This document shows positions 15,370 through 25,293 of a stretch of DNA of 64,000 nucleotides, one piece after another (position 1 is the first letter of the stretch; each line of letters begins with the position of its first letter). Both the position numbers and the translations under genes were made by a program. Under the pieces are notes generated by a model. It was not told the origin of the DNA. It searched no databases and worked only from the letters and a program-made list of their open reading frames with translations. This DNA is from Micromonospora qiuiae (GTDB lineage: Bacteria; Actinomycetota; Actinomycetes; Mycobacteriales; Micromonosporaceae), in contig NZ_BOPC01000025.1 of assembly GCF_016863555.1 (NCBI RefSeq), forward strand, positions 1-64,000, in the 5' to 3' direction.

Positions 15370-16209
15370 GTGCTGACGGCACCGGTGCGGCAACTGGGGG
15401 AATCGGAACGGCGCGCGGTCGAGCGGCTGCTCGACCTCGATCCGTACGCGAGTGCGCAGGTCGCGGAGCGGATCGCCGCGCGCGGCCTGGCCTGGTGGCG
15501 GGCCGAGGGCCGGATGCTCGGGTACGGCTGCCGCCGCCATCTCGAGGCGGTCTGCTGGCTCGGCGGCAACCTGACGCCCGTGCTGGCCGGCCCGCCGGCG
15601 GTCGCCGCCTTCGCCGACCTGCTCGCGGGCGAGGAGCGGCTCTGCTCCTCGATCGTCGGGCGCGCCGACGCGGTGTTGGAGCTGTGGGATCGCCTCGCCG
15701 GCGCCTGGGGACCGGCCCGCGACGTACGCCCGAACCAGCCGCTGCTGGCCACCGACGCGCTGCCCGAGGTCACCGTCGACCCGCAGGTCCGCCAGGTCCG
15801 CAGCGGTGAACTCGACCTGCTCTTTCCGGCGGCGGTGGCGATGTACACCGAGGAGGTGGGCGTCTCGCCGCTGGCCGAGGATGGCGGGCGCGGGTATCGG
15901 CGCCGGGTCAGCGACATGATCCGCTCCGGTCGGGCGTACGCCCGATTCGTCGACGGCCGGGTGGTCTTCAAGGCCGAACTGGCGGTCGTCACCCGGCGTA
16001 CCGCCCAGGTGCAGGGGGTCTGGGTGGCACCCGAGTGGCGGGGCCGGGGCATCGCCACCGCGGCGATGGCGGCGGTGGTCCGCGACGCGCTCACCCGGGT
16101 CGCTCCGACCGTCAGCCTCTACGTCAACGACTTCAATGTGCCCGCCCGGCGGGTCTACGAGCGCTGCGGCTTCCGCCCGGTGGGCACCCTGGCCACCGTG
16201 CTCTTCTGA
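15370..16209 (+). CDS. GNAT acetyltransferase with N-terminal DUF4081
   Basis: A 279-residue protein in two halves. The N-terminal half (QLGESERRAVERLLDLDPYA and onward) matches DUF4081. The C-terminal half is a GNAT domain with acetyl-CoA motif VWVAPEWRGRGIATAAMAAV and the closing NDFNVPARRVYERCGFRPVG. It follows ispG in many actinobacteria; the substrate is unknown. CAGGCT at 15358-15363 lies six bases before the GTG, compatible with a leaderless transcript from its own promoter. Confidence 0.9.
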   Translation: MLTAPVRQLGESERRAVERLLDLDPYASAQVAERIAARGLAWWRAEGRMLGYGCRRHLEAVCWLGGNLTPVLAGPPAVAAFADLLAGEERLCSSIVGRADAVLELWDRLAGAWGPARDVRPNQPLLATDALPEVTVDPQVRQVRSGELDLLFPAAVAMYTEEVGVSPLAEDGGRGYRRRVSDMIRSGRAYARFVDGRVVFKAELAVVTRRTAQVQGVWVAPEWRGRGIATAAMAAVVRDALTRVAPTVSLYVNDFNVPARRVYERCGFRPVGTLATVLF

Positions 16210-16296
16210 GTCTTCCAGCGGCGAAAATCCGTTGAGGGCCCGGGGGCGGGCCAAGCAGGCTGGACCTCCGCCACGGAAAACCGGAGGAACCGACCC

Positions 16297-19200
16297 ATGC
16301 GCCTGCTCCGTGATCTGTGGGTCACCTCCGCGCGCCGGATGACTCTGGTGGCCGTCCTGGTCGTCGTCGGCGGTATCGGTCAGGCGGCCACCGCCGCGCT
16401 GGCCGGGCCGGTGCTGGTGCACCGTTCCGTCGGGTTCTTCGTGCTGCTCTCGGCGGCCCTCGTCGCCGCCGTCGTCAGTGACCTGGTGATCAGTCTGGTG
16501 ATGGCGGGGGTGACCGCGGACTGGTCGGCCGACCTGCGCCGCCGGCTGTGCCGGGTGGCGATGGGCCAGCCCGTGCCCGCCCTGGAGACCACGCCGGTGG
16601 GAGAGATGCTCGACCGCATCGACGGCGACGTCTACGACGTGGCGTCGGGGCTGCGCGCCCCCGGCGTACGGCTGGCCCAGGCGCTGGCGGTCGGCGTGGT
16701 GTCCACGCTGGTCGCGATCACCGTCTGGTGGCCCGCCGGGGTCGGCCTGCTGCTGCTCGCCATCCTGCTCGCGATCACCCTGCGGCGGCCCGCCGGGCGG
16801 ATCGCGCCGGCCCGGATGCACGAGGAGGCGGCCTGGTCCGACCTGGCGGCGGTGATGGAGGAGGCCATCCACGGCCAGGACGACGTACGCACCAGCCTGG
16901 CCCGCCCCTACGTGCTACGCCTGTACGCCGCGCGGGCCGCCGAGGTGCTCCGCCGTGGCCTGGTGGTCTGGCGGATGTCGGCGCAGGTGAACACCATCGC
17001 GGCTGGCGTGACCCGGGCCGGCGTGGCGCTGGTGGTGCTCGGCGGGGTGTGGGCGCTGACCACCGGCCGGGTGGACGCCGCTCGGCTGACCGCGATCTGG
17101 CTGCTCGCGCTCTCCCTGGGCATGACCGTCGAACACGTCAGCCGGATGGTGCCGGAGGTGCAGTACGCACTCGGCGCGTGGGGCCGGGTGCAACTGCTCG
17201 CCAAATCCCCGCAGGAGCCCACCGGCGGTGCCCCGCCGACCGACGGCGACCTGGTCATCCGGGACCTGACGTACCACTACCCGGCGACCGGCCCGGACGC
17301 CGATCGGGGGCCCGCGCTGCGCAAGGTCGACCTCACCTTCGTCCGGGGCCGCTCGTACGCCCTGGTCGGGCGAACCGGCTCCGGAAAGTCGACCCTGGCC
17401 AAGGTGCTCACCCGAGCCGTCGACGTGCCGCCCGGCACGGTGCTGCTCGGCGGGCGCGATGTGCTCGACCTGGACGTGGAGCAGTTGCGCCGGTGGATCG
17501 CCGTGGTGCCGCAGCGGACCGAGATCCTCGCCGGCACGCTCGCCGAGAACGTGGCTCTGTTCGATCCCGACCTGCTCGACGCCGCCGCACGGGCCCTGCA
17601 CGAACTGGACCTGGCCGACTGGATCGCCGAACTTCCCGCCGGCCTGGACACCCGCCTCGGCGAGGGCGGGCACGTGCTCTCGGCCGGGCAGGAGCAGCTC
17701 GTCGCTTTCGCCCGCATCCTGGTCCGGGACCCGCACGTGGTGATCCTCGACGAGGCCACCGCCCGGCTCGACCCGGTGACCGAAATGCGGGTGCAGCAGG
17801 CCACCGAGCGGCTGCTGCGCGGCCGGATCGGCATCGTCATCGCGCACCGGCTGTCGTCGGTGAGCCGGTGCGACGAGGTGGTGGTGCTGGCCGACGGCGC
17901 CGTCGTGGAGGCGGCCCCGCTGGCGCAGTCGCGCCGGTTCGCCGAACTCCTCGCCGCCGGTGACGTCGGCGCGCAGGACGGCGACGCCGAGGCCGAACTG
18001 CTGACCGACACCGGGTGGATGAACGCCGAACCCGCGCTGGTCGGCGCCAACCCGGCGACGACCATCGCGGGCTTTGCTGCCGCCGGTTCGGATGCGGCTG
18101 CCACCGCTGTCGCGGCGGTGACCTCTGCCGGGTCGAGCGCGGCTGTGCCGGCCGGTGGGCTCGTCGCTGCCGATGATTCCGGGCCGATGGTCGGGTCCGA
18201 GCCGGTCGACCCGGCGGAGGGACGGGAGGCCAGCGGCCGGGAGGGGCGCGAGCCGGTCGGTCGTACCGCCTCGGTGGCCCAGGCCGGCGGTGAGCCGGAC
18301 ACCGACCGGCGCCCGGCGTCGCGGGCGCGGACCCTACGGGAGATCTTCCGGCTCTGCCGCAACGATCCCCGCTACGGTCTCGCGGCGGTCGGGATCTTCG
18401 CCGTGCTGGTGATCCTCGGCCTGGACGGGCCGGTGCTGCCCTGGCTCTGGGCGGATGTGGTGGACGGCGTCGGCGACCCGTGGCGACCCGCCCTGGGCAT
18501 CGCCGTGGGGCTGGTCTTCGCCATCCCGGCGCACTACTGGACCCACCTGTGGTTCCCGGCCTGGTGGGTGCGGCAGATGCTGCGGATCAGTCTGCGTCTG
18601 GTGCACGGCCAGACCGGCCCGCGCCGGGTCAGCCGGCACACCCCGGCTGAGGTGGTGGCCCAGGGCGGCGACACCGAGCGCGTGGTGCAACTCGCCGACA
18701 ACGTGTGGGACCAGGTGATGGGGCTGGTCGTGCTGGTCGCCATGACCCTGGTCACCGGCAGCGTGGTGCCGGGGCTGTTCTTCCTCGGCACGATGGTGCT
18801 CTCCGGGCTGGCCGCGATGGCGTTCGGGCCCCGGCTGGAACACGCCGCGCGGGACACCGTCACCGCGCGGGCGGCGTTCGCCACCGCGCTGGTCTCCAGC
18901 CTGTCGGCCGCACGGACGGTGAAACTCGCCGGTGCCACCCGGCCGGTGCTGGCCCATCTCGCCGACCTGGACAGGGTGCGCAGCGAGCGGCAGCGCCGGG
19001 AGATCGCGGTGCAGGTGTGGGCCCGCTCGACCCCGTCGCTGACCAGCGGCCTGTTGCCGATCGGGGTGTGGGGGCTGTTCCTGGCCGGTGGGCTTTCCGC
19101 CGGGGCGGCACTGGTCGCGGTCTCCACGCTGGGCGCGGCGCGCTGGTTCGCCTGGACCACCGCATCCCTCATCTCGCAGGTCCCGTCGGCCCGTGTGTGG

Positions 19201-19995
19201 ACCCGGCGGACGGCGGAAATGACCGGGATCGAGGCGTACTCGGCGCAGGTGCCGGGGGTGGACCTGGCGGCCGGGACGGCGCCCGCGCCGCCGGCGGCTC
19301 CGCGTACCCCGCTGCACCGGCTGGAGCTGACCGGGTTCGGTGTCCGGCACACCGACGGCACCATCGCCGTACGCGACGTCGACCTGACCGTGAAGCGTGG
19401 ACAGTTGGTGCTGGTCGTCGGGCCGGTCGGCGCGGGCAAGTCCTCGCTGCTGCGGGCGCTGGCCGGGATCGCCCCGCACACCGGCCGGCTGACCTGGAAC
19501 GACGACCCGGTCACCGAGCCGGAGCTGTTCCTGCGGCCCAACCAGGTCGGTTACGTGGGCCAGCTGCCCCGGGTGCTCTCCGGGACGGTGGCCGACAACA
19601 TCACCCTCGGCCACCGGGTGGACGCCGGGCACGCGGTGGCCACCGCCCAGTTGGAGCACGATCTGGCGGCCACCGGCAGCGGGCTCGGGCTGCTCATCGG
19701 GCACAAGGGCACCCGACTTTCCGGCGGGCAGTTGCAACGGCTGGCGCTGGCTCGGGCACTGGCGCCGCGTACCGAACTGCTGGTCGCCGACGACGTCTCC
19801 TCCGCGCTGGACGTCACCACCGAACTGGCCCTCTGGCAGGCGCTGCGCGAGCGCGGCGTGACCGTGGTCGGCTCGACCTCGAAGCGGGCCGCGCTGGTGC
19901 GGGCCGACCACGTCGTGGTGCTCATCGGCGGCGCCGTGGCGGCTCAGGGTCCGTGGCGCGAGTTGGAGCAGCGCTGGGGACACCTGGCGGGCTGA
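16297..19995 (+). CDS. Double-length ABC exporter (TMD-NBD-TMD-NBD)
   Basis: A 1232-residue membrane protein that fuses two type IV half-transporters. Half 1 has a membrane domain at about residues 1-310 and an NBD with Walker A GRTGSGKST (from Gly358), signature LSAGQE, Walker B VVILDEATARLDP and H-loop IVIAHRLSS. An Ala/Gly/Glu-rich linker (about 560-680) joins half 2, whose NBD has Walker A GPVGAGKSS (from Gly1042) and signature LSGGQLQR. There Walker B reads LLVADDVSSALDV and the H-loop GSTSKRA. The second NBD therefore has Asp for the catalytic Glu and no H-loop His, so ATP hydrolysis is expected at only one of the two composite sites. The ATG has GGAGGAA upstream. The substrate is unknown; lipid, peptide or drug are typical. 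Confidence 0.92.
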   Translation: MRLLRDLWVTSARRMTLVAVLVVVGGIGQAATAALAGPVLVHRSVGFFVLLSAALVAAVVSDLVISLVMAGVTADWSADLRRRLCRVAMGQPVPALETTPVGEMLDRIDGDVYDVASGLRAPGVRLAQALAVGVVSTLVAITVWWPAGVGLLLLAILLAITLRRPAGRIAPARMHEEAAWSDLAAVMEEAIHGQDDVRTSLARPYVLRLYAARAAEVLRRGLVVWRMSAQVNTIAAGVTRAGVALVVLGGVWALTTGRVDAARLTAIWLLALSLGMTVEHVSRMVPEVQYALGAWGRVQLLAKSPQEPTGGAPPTDGDLVIRDLTYHYPATGPDADRGPALRKVDLTFVRGRSYALVGRTGSGKSTLAKVLTRAVDVPPGTVLLGGRDVLDLDVEQLRRWIAVVPQRTEILAGTLAENVALFDPDLLDAAARALHELDLADWIAELPAGLDTRLGEGGHVLSAGQEQLVAFARILVRDPHVVILDEATARLDPVTEMRVQQATERLLRGRIGIVIAHRLSSVSRCDEVVVLADGAVVEAAPLAQSRRFAELLAAGDVGAQDGDAEAELLTDTGWMNAEPALVGANPATTIAGFAAAGSDAAATAVAAVTSAGSSAAVPAGGLVAADDSGPMVGSEPVDPAEGREASGREGREPVGRTASVAQAGGEPDTDRRPASRARTLREIFRLCRNDPRYGLAAVGIFAVLVILGLDGPVLPWLWADVVDGVGDPWRPALGIAVGLVFAIPAHYWTHLWFPAWWVRQMLRISLRLVHGQTGPRRVSRHTPAEVVAQGGDTERVVQLADNVWDQVMGLVVLVAMTLVTGSVVPGLFFLGTMVLSGLAAMAFGPRLEHAARDTVTARAAFATALVSSLSAARTVKLAGATRPVLAHLADLDRVRSERQRREIAVQVWARSTPSLTSGLLPIGVWGLFLAGGLSAGAALVAVSTLGAARWFAWTTASLISQVPSARVWTRRTAEMTGIEAYSAQVPGVDLAAGTAPAPPAAPRTPLHRLELTGFGVRHTDGTIAVRDVDLTVKRGQLVLVVGPVGAGKSSLLRALAGIAPHTGRLTWNDDPVTEPELFLRPNQVGYVGQLPRVLSGTVADNITLGHRVDAGHAVATAQLEHDLAATGSGLGLLIGHKGTRLSGGQLQRLALARALAPRTELLVADDVSSALDVTTELALWQALRERGVTVVGSTSKRAALVRADHVVVLIGGAVAAQGPWRELEQRWGHLAG

Positions 19996-20026
19996 GCCGG
20001 GCCCGGCCTTCCTGCGCCTCGGGTTG

Positions 20027-20057
20027 GGCCTCCCGACGCGCCGAGCGCCGGGAGGCC
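20027..20057. terminator. Bidirectional hairpin between convergent genes
   Basis: GGCCTCCCG (20027-20035) pairs with CGGGAGGCC (20049-20057), 13-base loop. It lies in the 73-bp gap between the ABC exporter and the oppositely oriented OYE gene. Confidence 0.65.
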
Positions 20058-20068
20058 GAACTGCCGCC

Positions 20069-21136
20069 TCAGGCCGCGCGCAGGTACTGGTCGGGCCAGC
20101 CGGCGTCGGCGCCGAGCTTGGCCGCGGCCTGAAGCGGCCAGTACGGGTTGCGCAGCAGTTCCCGGCCGAGCAGCACCAGGTCGGCCTCGCCCTCGGCGAT
20201 GATCGCCTCGGCCTGCTCCGGCTCCACGATCAAACCGACCGCGCCGGTGGCGACCCGGGCCTCGCGGCGCACCCGGGCGGCCAGCGGCACCTGGTAGCCA
20301 CGGCCGACCGGGACCCTGGCGTTCGGCGACGCCCCACCTGAGGAACAGTCGACCAGATCCACCCCGGCGACGGCGAGTTCGGTGGCGAGCGCGACGCTGT
20401 CGTCGACGGTCCAGCCGCCCTCGACCCAGTCGGTGGCGGAGATCCGGGCCAGCACCGGCACGTCCGCGCCGACGGCGGCACGGACCGCGCGGGCGACCTC
20501 CAGGGTCAGCCGCATCCGCCCGGCCCGGTCCCCACCCCAGCCGTCCGTGCGGTGGTTGGTGAGCGGCGACAGGAACTCGTGCAGCAGGTAACCGTGCGCG
20601 GCGTGCACCTCCACCGCGGCGAACCCGGCCTCCACCGCCCGCGCGGCGGCGGCCCCGAACGCCTCGACGACGGCGGCGATCCCTGCCTCGTCCAGGGCGG
20701 CCGGCACCCGGTACTCCGGCACGAACGACTCATCGGTGGGGCCGACCGGCACCCACCCGCCCTCGGCGTCGGGCACCCCGCCTTGGCGCGGGTCCCACGG
20801 CCGGTACGTCGACGCCTTGAACCCGGCGTGCGCGAGCTGCACGACCGGCACCGCGCCGTGCTCGGCCAGGAACCGGGTCACCGGACGCCAGGCGTCCACA
20901 TGCCGACCGGACCACAGACCGGTGTCCTGCGGACTGATCCGGCCCTCCGGCAGCACGGCGGTCGCCTCGGTCATCACCAGCCCGGCCCCGCCGACGGCGC
21001 GGGTGCCGAGATGCACCAGGTGCCAATCGGTCGGCAGGCCGTCGGGGCCGGCACTGTACTGGCACATCGGCGCCAGGGCGATCCGGTTGGGCAGGGTCAC
21101 CGTGCGCAGCACCAGCGGCGAGAACAACGAACTCAT
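20069..21136 (-). CDS. Old yellow enzyme family NADH:flavin oxidoreductase (YqjM-like)
   Basis: A 355-residue FMN-dependent ene-reductase with a TIM barrel. LPNRIALAPMCQYSAGPDG at about residues 16-34 includes the Cys and Tyr of the thermophilic-like/YqjM class. EVHAAHGYLLHEFLSPLTN and RTDGWGGDRAGRMRLTLEV are the conserved barrel motifs, and VDLVDCSSGG and ADLVLLGRELLRNPYWPLQA complete the family pattern. It probably reduces activated C=C bonds using NAD(P)H. The start is the ATG at 21136. It stands alone, convergent with the ABC exporter. Confidence 0.93.
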   Translation of the reverse strand: MSSLFSPLVLRTVTLPNRIALAPMCQYSAGPDGLPTDWHLVHLGTRAVGGAGLVMTEATAVLPEGRISPQDTGLWSGRHVDAWRPVTRFLAEHGAVPVVQLAHAGFKASTYRPWDPRQGGVPDAEGGWVPVGPTDESFVPEYRVPAALDEAGIAAVVEAFGAAAARAVEAGFAAVEVHAAHGYLLHEFLSPLTNHRTDGWGGDRAGRMRLTLEVARAVRAAVGADVPVLARISATDWVEGGWTVDDSVALATELAVAGVDLVDCSSGGASPNARVPVGRGYQVPLAARVRREARVATGAVGLIVEPEQAEAIIAEGEADLVLLGRELLRNPYWPLQAAAKLGADAGWPDQYLRAA

Positions 21137-21194
21137 GACCCCATCCTCTCCTCAGGGCCGCGACACGGACGACGCCCGTGACCTGAACATCGCC

Positions 21195-21266
21195 GATCGC
21201 CGTTTCGCCGTAATGGCGGTGTCCCGAGCGCTTGGACACCGCCGTACCGACGAAACGGAGTCGATC
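21195..21266. repeat. Long imperfect palindrome (terminator or REP-like)
   Basis: The inner stem GGCGGTGTCC (21215-21224) and GGACACCGCC (21234-21243) is perfect with a 9-base loop. The outer arms extend it with CGTTTCG (21201-21207) and CGAAACG (21251-21257), and GATC at both ends. It lies between the minus-strand DUF998 gene and the OYE gene, so it could end transcription of the former; the extended arms also look like a dispersed palindromic repeat. Confidence 0.65.
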
Positions 21267-21329
21267 AACTGGCTGCGGAGGCCAGCGGCCGAGATGCCCC
21301 TCCGCCACGCGCCCTAACGAGCAGCCGCC

Positions 21330-22083
21330 CTAGACGGACGAGGGCGGCATGCGGGTGTCCCTCGTCGCGCAACGCGACGTGGCGGTGGCCAGGCCCCAGC
21401 CGACCGCCACCGCCAGCAGCAGCCGCTCCAGCACCCCGACCAGCGAGCCCCGGCCGACGAACAGCATGGCCAGGCCGACCGCGCCCGCGAGCGGCAGCGC
21501 CAGCACCGCCGCGACCGCGGCCGTCCGGCGCAGGGTGCGTCCCGCCGTCGGGGCCAGGGCGATCGCGATCATGGCAAAGACCACGGCGGCCGTCGCGGCG
21601 ACGCTCGCCGCACCGTGCACCAGGTCGGCCACGGTGGCCCGCTCGAACGGCGGCAGCGGGCAGCCCGCGCTGCAGGTCACCGCCCCGGACAGGACCGTGG
21701 CCAGACCACCCGCCACGAGCAGCGCCGCCGCGACCCGCAGCCCGTTGTCGCCGCGCCACAGGCCTCCACCGCGCCATAGGCCTCCACCGCGCCATCCGCC
21801 GCCGGGGTGCAGCGCGGCGGCGAGCAGCAGCAACGCCGTGGCCAGGGCGAAAACCCCGATGCGGTACGTCCAGGCGTACCCGCTGTCGGCGACACCGGCC
21901 TCGCTGACGTACCCGGTCAGACCCGGACCGGGACCGGCGACCACGGCGAGCGCCACCAGGGCCGTGCCGACCAGCACACCGAGCGCCGCGCCCCCGGCGG
22001 CGACCCGCGTCGCGAGGGCGCGCCCGCCGTGCGGCGTACCGGCCGGGGCGTGTCCAACACCGGACAGTCCGCCGGTGCGTGGC

Positions 22084-22091
<8 letters not shown>
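21330..22091 (-). CDS. DUF998 family membrane protein
   Basis: A 253-residue integral membrane protein with about six hydrophobic segments (GVLVGTALVALAVVAGPGPG and IGVFALATALLLLAAALHPG among them) and the CSAGCPLPPFERATVADLVHG loop found in DUF998 proteins. A local duplication gives GGGLWRGGGLWRG, from an 18-bp tandem repeat near 21752-21800. The start overlaps the 3' end of the glutathionyl-reductase gene by eight bases, so the two are one operon. The function is unknown. Confidence 0.8.
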
Positions 22092-23049
<958 letters not shown>

Positions 23050-23155
23050 GCCGACAACCTATCTCCGATCCGGCGGCGATATCCTGGCCGCCGGCTGTCC
23101 CCGTGGATCCGGTGGACGCCGCCTGCCGACCTTCCCCACCCCCGAAGGACTCGCG

Positions 23156-24358
<1,203 letters not shown>

Positions 24359-24471
24359 TCGGCCCGGCCACCCCACGAACGCAAGCACCGAGGCGGATCT
24401 CCCGTCGCGTGAAATGGCGGCCTAGAGTGGGCAGCGTCACACGATCCGCGGCGACGACTTGGGGTGCACCA

Positions 24472-25290
24472 GTGCAGATGCCGGACGGACTTCCCACCGA
24501 GATCGACCTCTCCCGGCCCAGCGCGGCCCGGGTGTACGACTACTTTCTGGGCGGCGGCCACAACTTCGAAATCGACCGGCAGTTGGCCGAGCAGATCGCG
24601 GCCATGACGCCGAATCTCCCCGCGACCATGCGGGCCGGGCGGGATTTCCTGCGCCGGGCCGTGCGGATGCTGCTCGACGCCGGCATCGACCAGTTCCTGG
24701 ACATCGGCTCCGGCATTCCCACCGTGGGCAACGTGCACGAGGTCGCCCAGGCCGCGAACCCGAAGGCCCGGGTGGTCTACGTCGACATCGACCCGGTGGC
24801 GGTGGCGCACAGCCGGGAACTGCTGACCGGCAACGACCTGACCGCTGTCCTCCACGCCGACCTGCGCGACCCGGAGGGGATCCTGGCCGAGGCCCGCCGG
24901 CTGGATCTGCTCGACTTCGACCGGCCGCTGGGCATCCTGCTGGCCGGAGTGGTCCACTTCGTCCCGGACACCGACCGTCCCGCCGACATCATGGCGGCCC
25001 TGCGGGCCGCCGCCGCGCCCGGCAGCCATCTGGTCATCTCCCACTCCACCTTCGAGGACCAGCCGCAGGAGATGCTGGACGCGCAGCGACTGTCGGCGCG
25101 TACCGCCACCGAGATCACCCTCCGCTCGTGCGCCGAGATAACCGGCTTCTTCGGCGACTGGGTGCTCGTCGAGCCGGGGGTGGTGTACATGGAGCTGTGG
25201 CGCCCCGACTCACCGTCCGAGGTTGACGCCGACGCGCAGCGGTTCGGTGCCTTCGGCGGCGTGGCCCGGTACGACCGGGCCGCGGACTGA
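24472..25290 (+). CDS. DUF574-type SAM-dependent methyltransferase
   Basis: A 272-residue protein of the actinobacterial DUF574 (S-adenosyl methyltransferase) family. ARVYDYFLGGGHNFEIDRQL is the hallmark opening. The SAM site is QFLDIGSGIPTVGNVHEVAQ, then VVYVDIDPVAVAHSRELL. It may start at GTG 24472 or ATG 24478. The gene ends three bases before the PAS-GGDEF-EAL gene, so the two are co-transcribed. The substrate is unknown. Confidence 0.88.
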   Translation: MQMPDGLPTEIDLSRPSAARVYDYFLGGGHNFEIDRQLAEQIAAMTPNLPATMRAGRDFLRRAVRMLLDAGIDQFLDIGSGIPTVGNVHEVAQAANPKARVVYVDIDPVAVAHSRELLTGNDLTAVLHADLRDPEGILAEARRLDLLDFDRPLGILLAGVVHFVPDTDRPADIMAALRAAAAPGSHLVISHSTFEDQPQEMLDAQRLSARTATEITLRSCAEITGFFGDWVLVEPGVVYMELWRPDSPSEVDADAQRFGAFGGVARYDRAAD

Positions 25291-25293
25291 CCG

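Noticed and set aside
12685..16872. Very long minus-strand open frame of 1395 codons
   Set aside because: It is antisense to dxr, rseP, ispG and the GNAT gene, all with unambiguous motifs; its protein is His/Arg/Gly-rich without domains.
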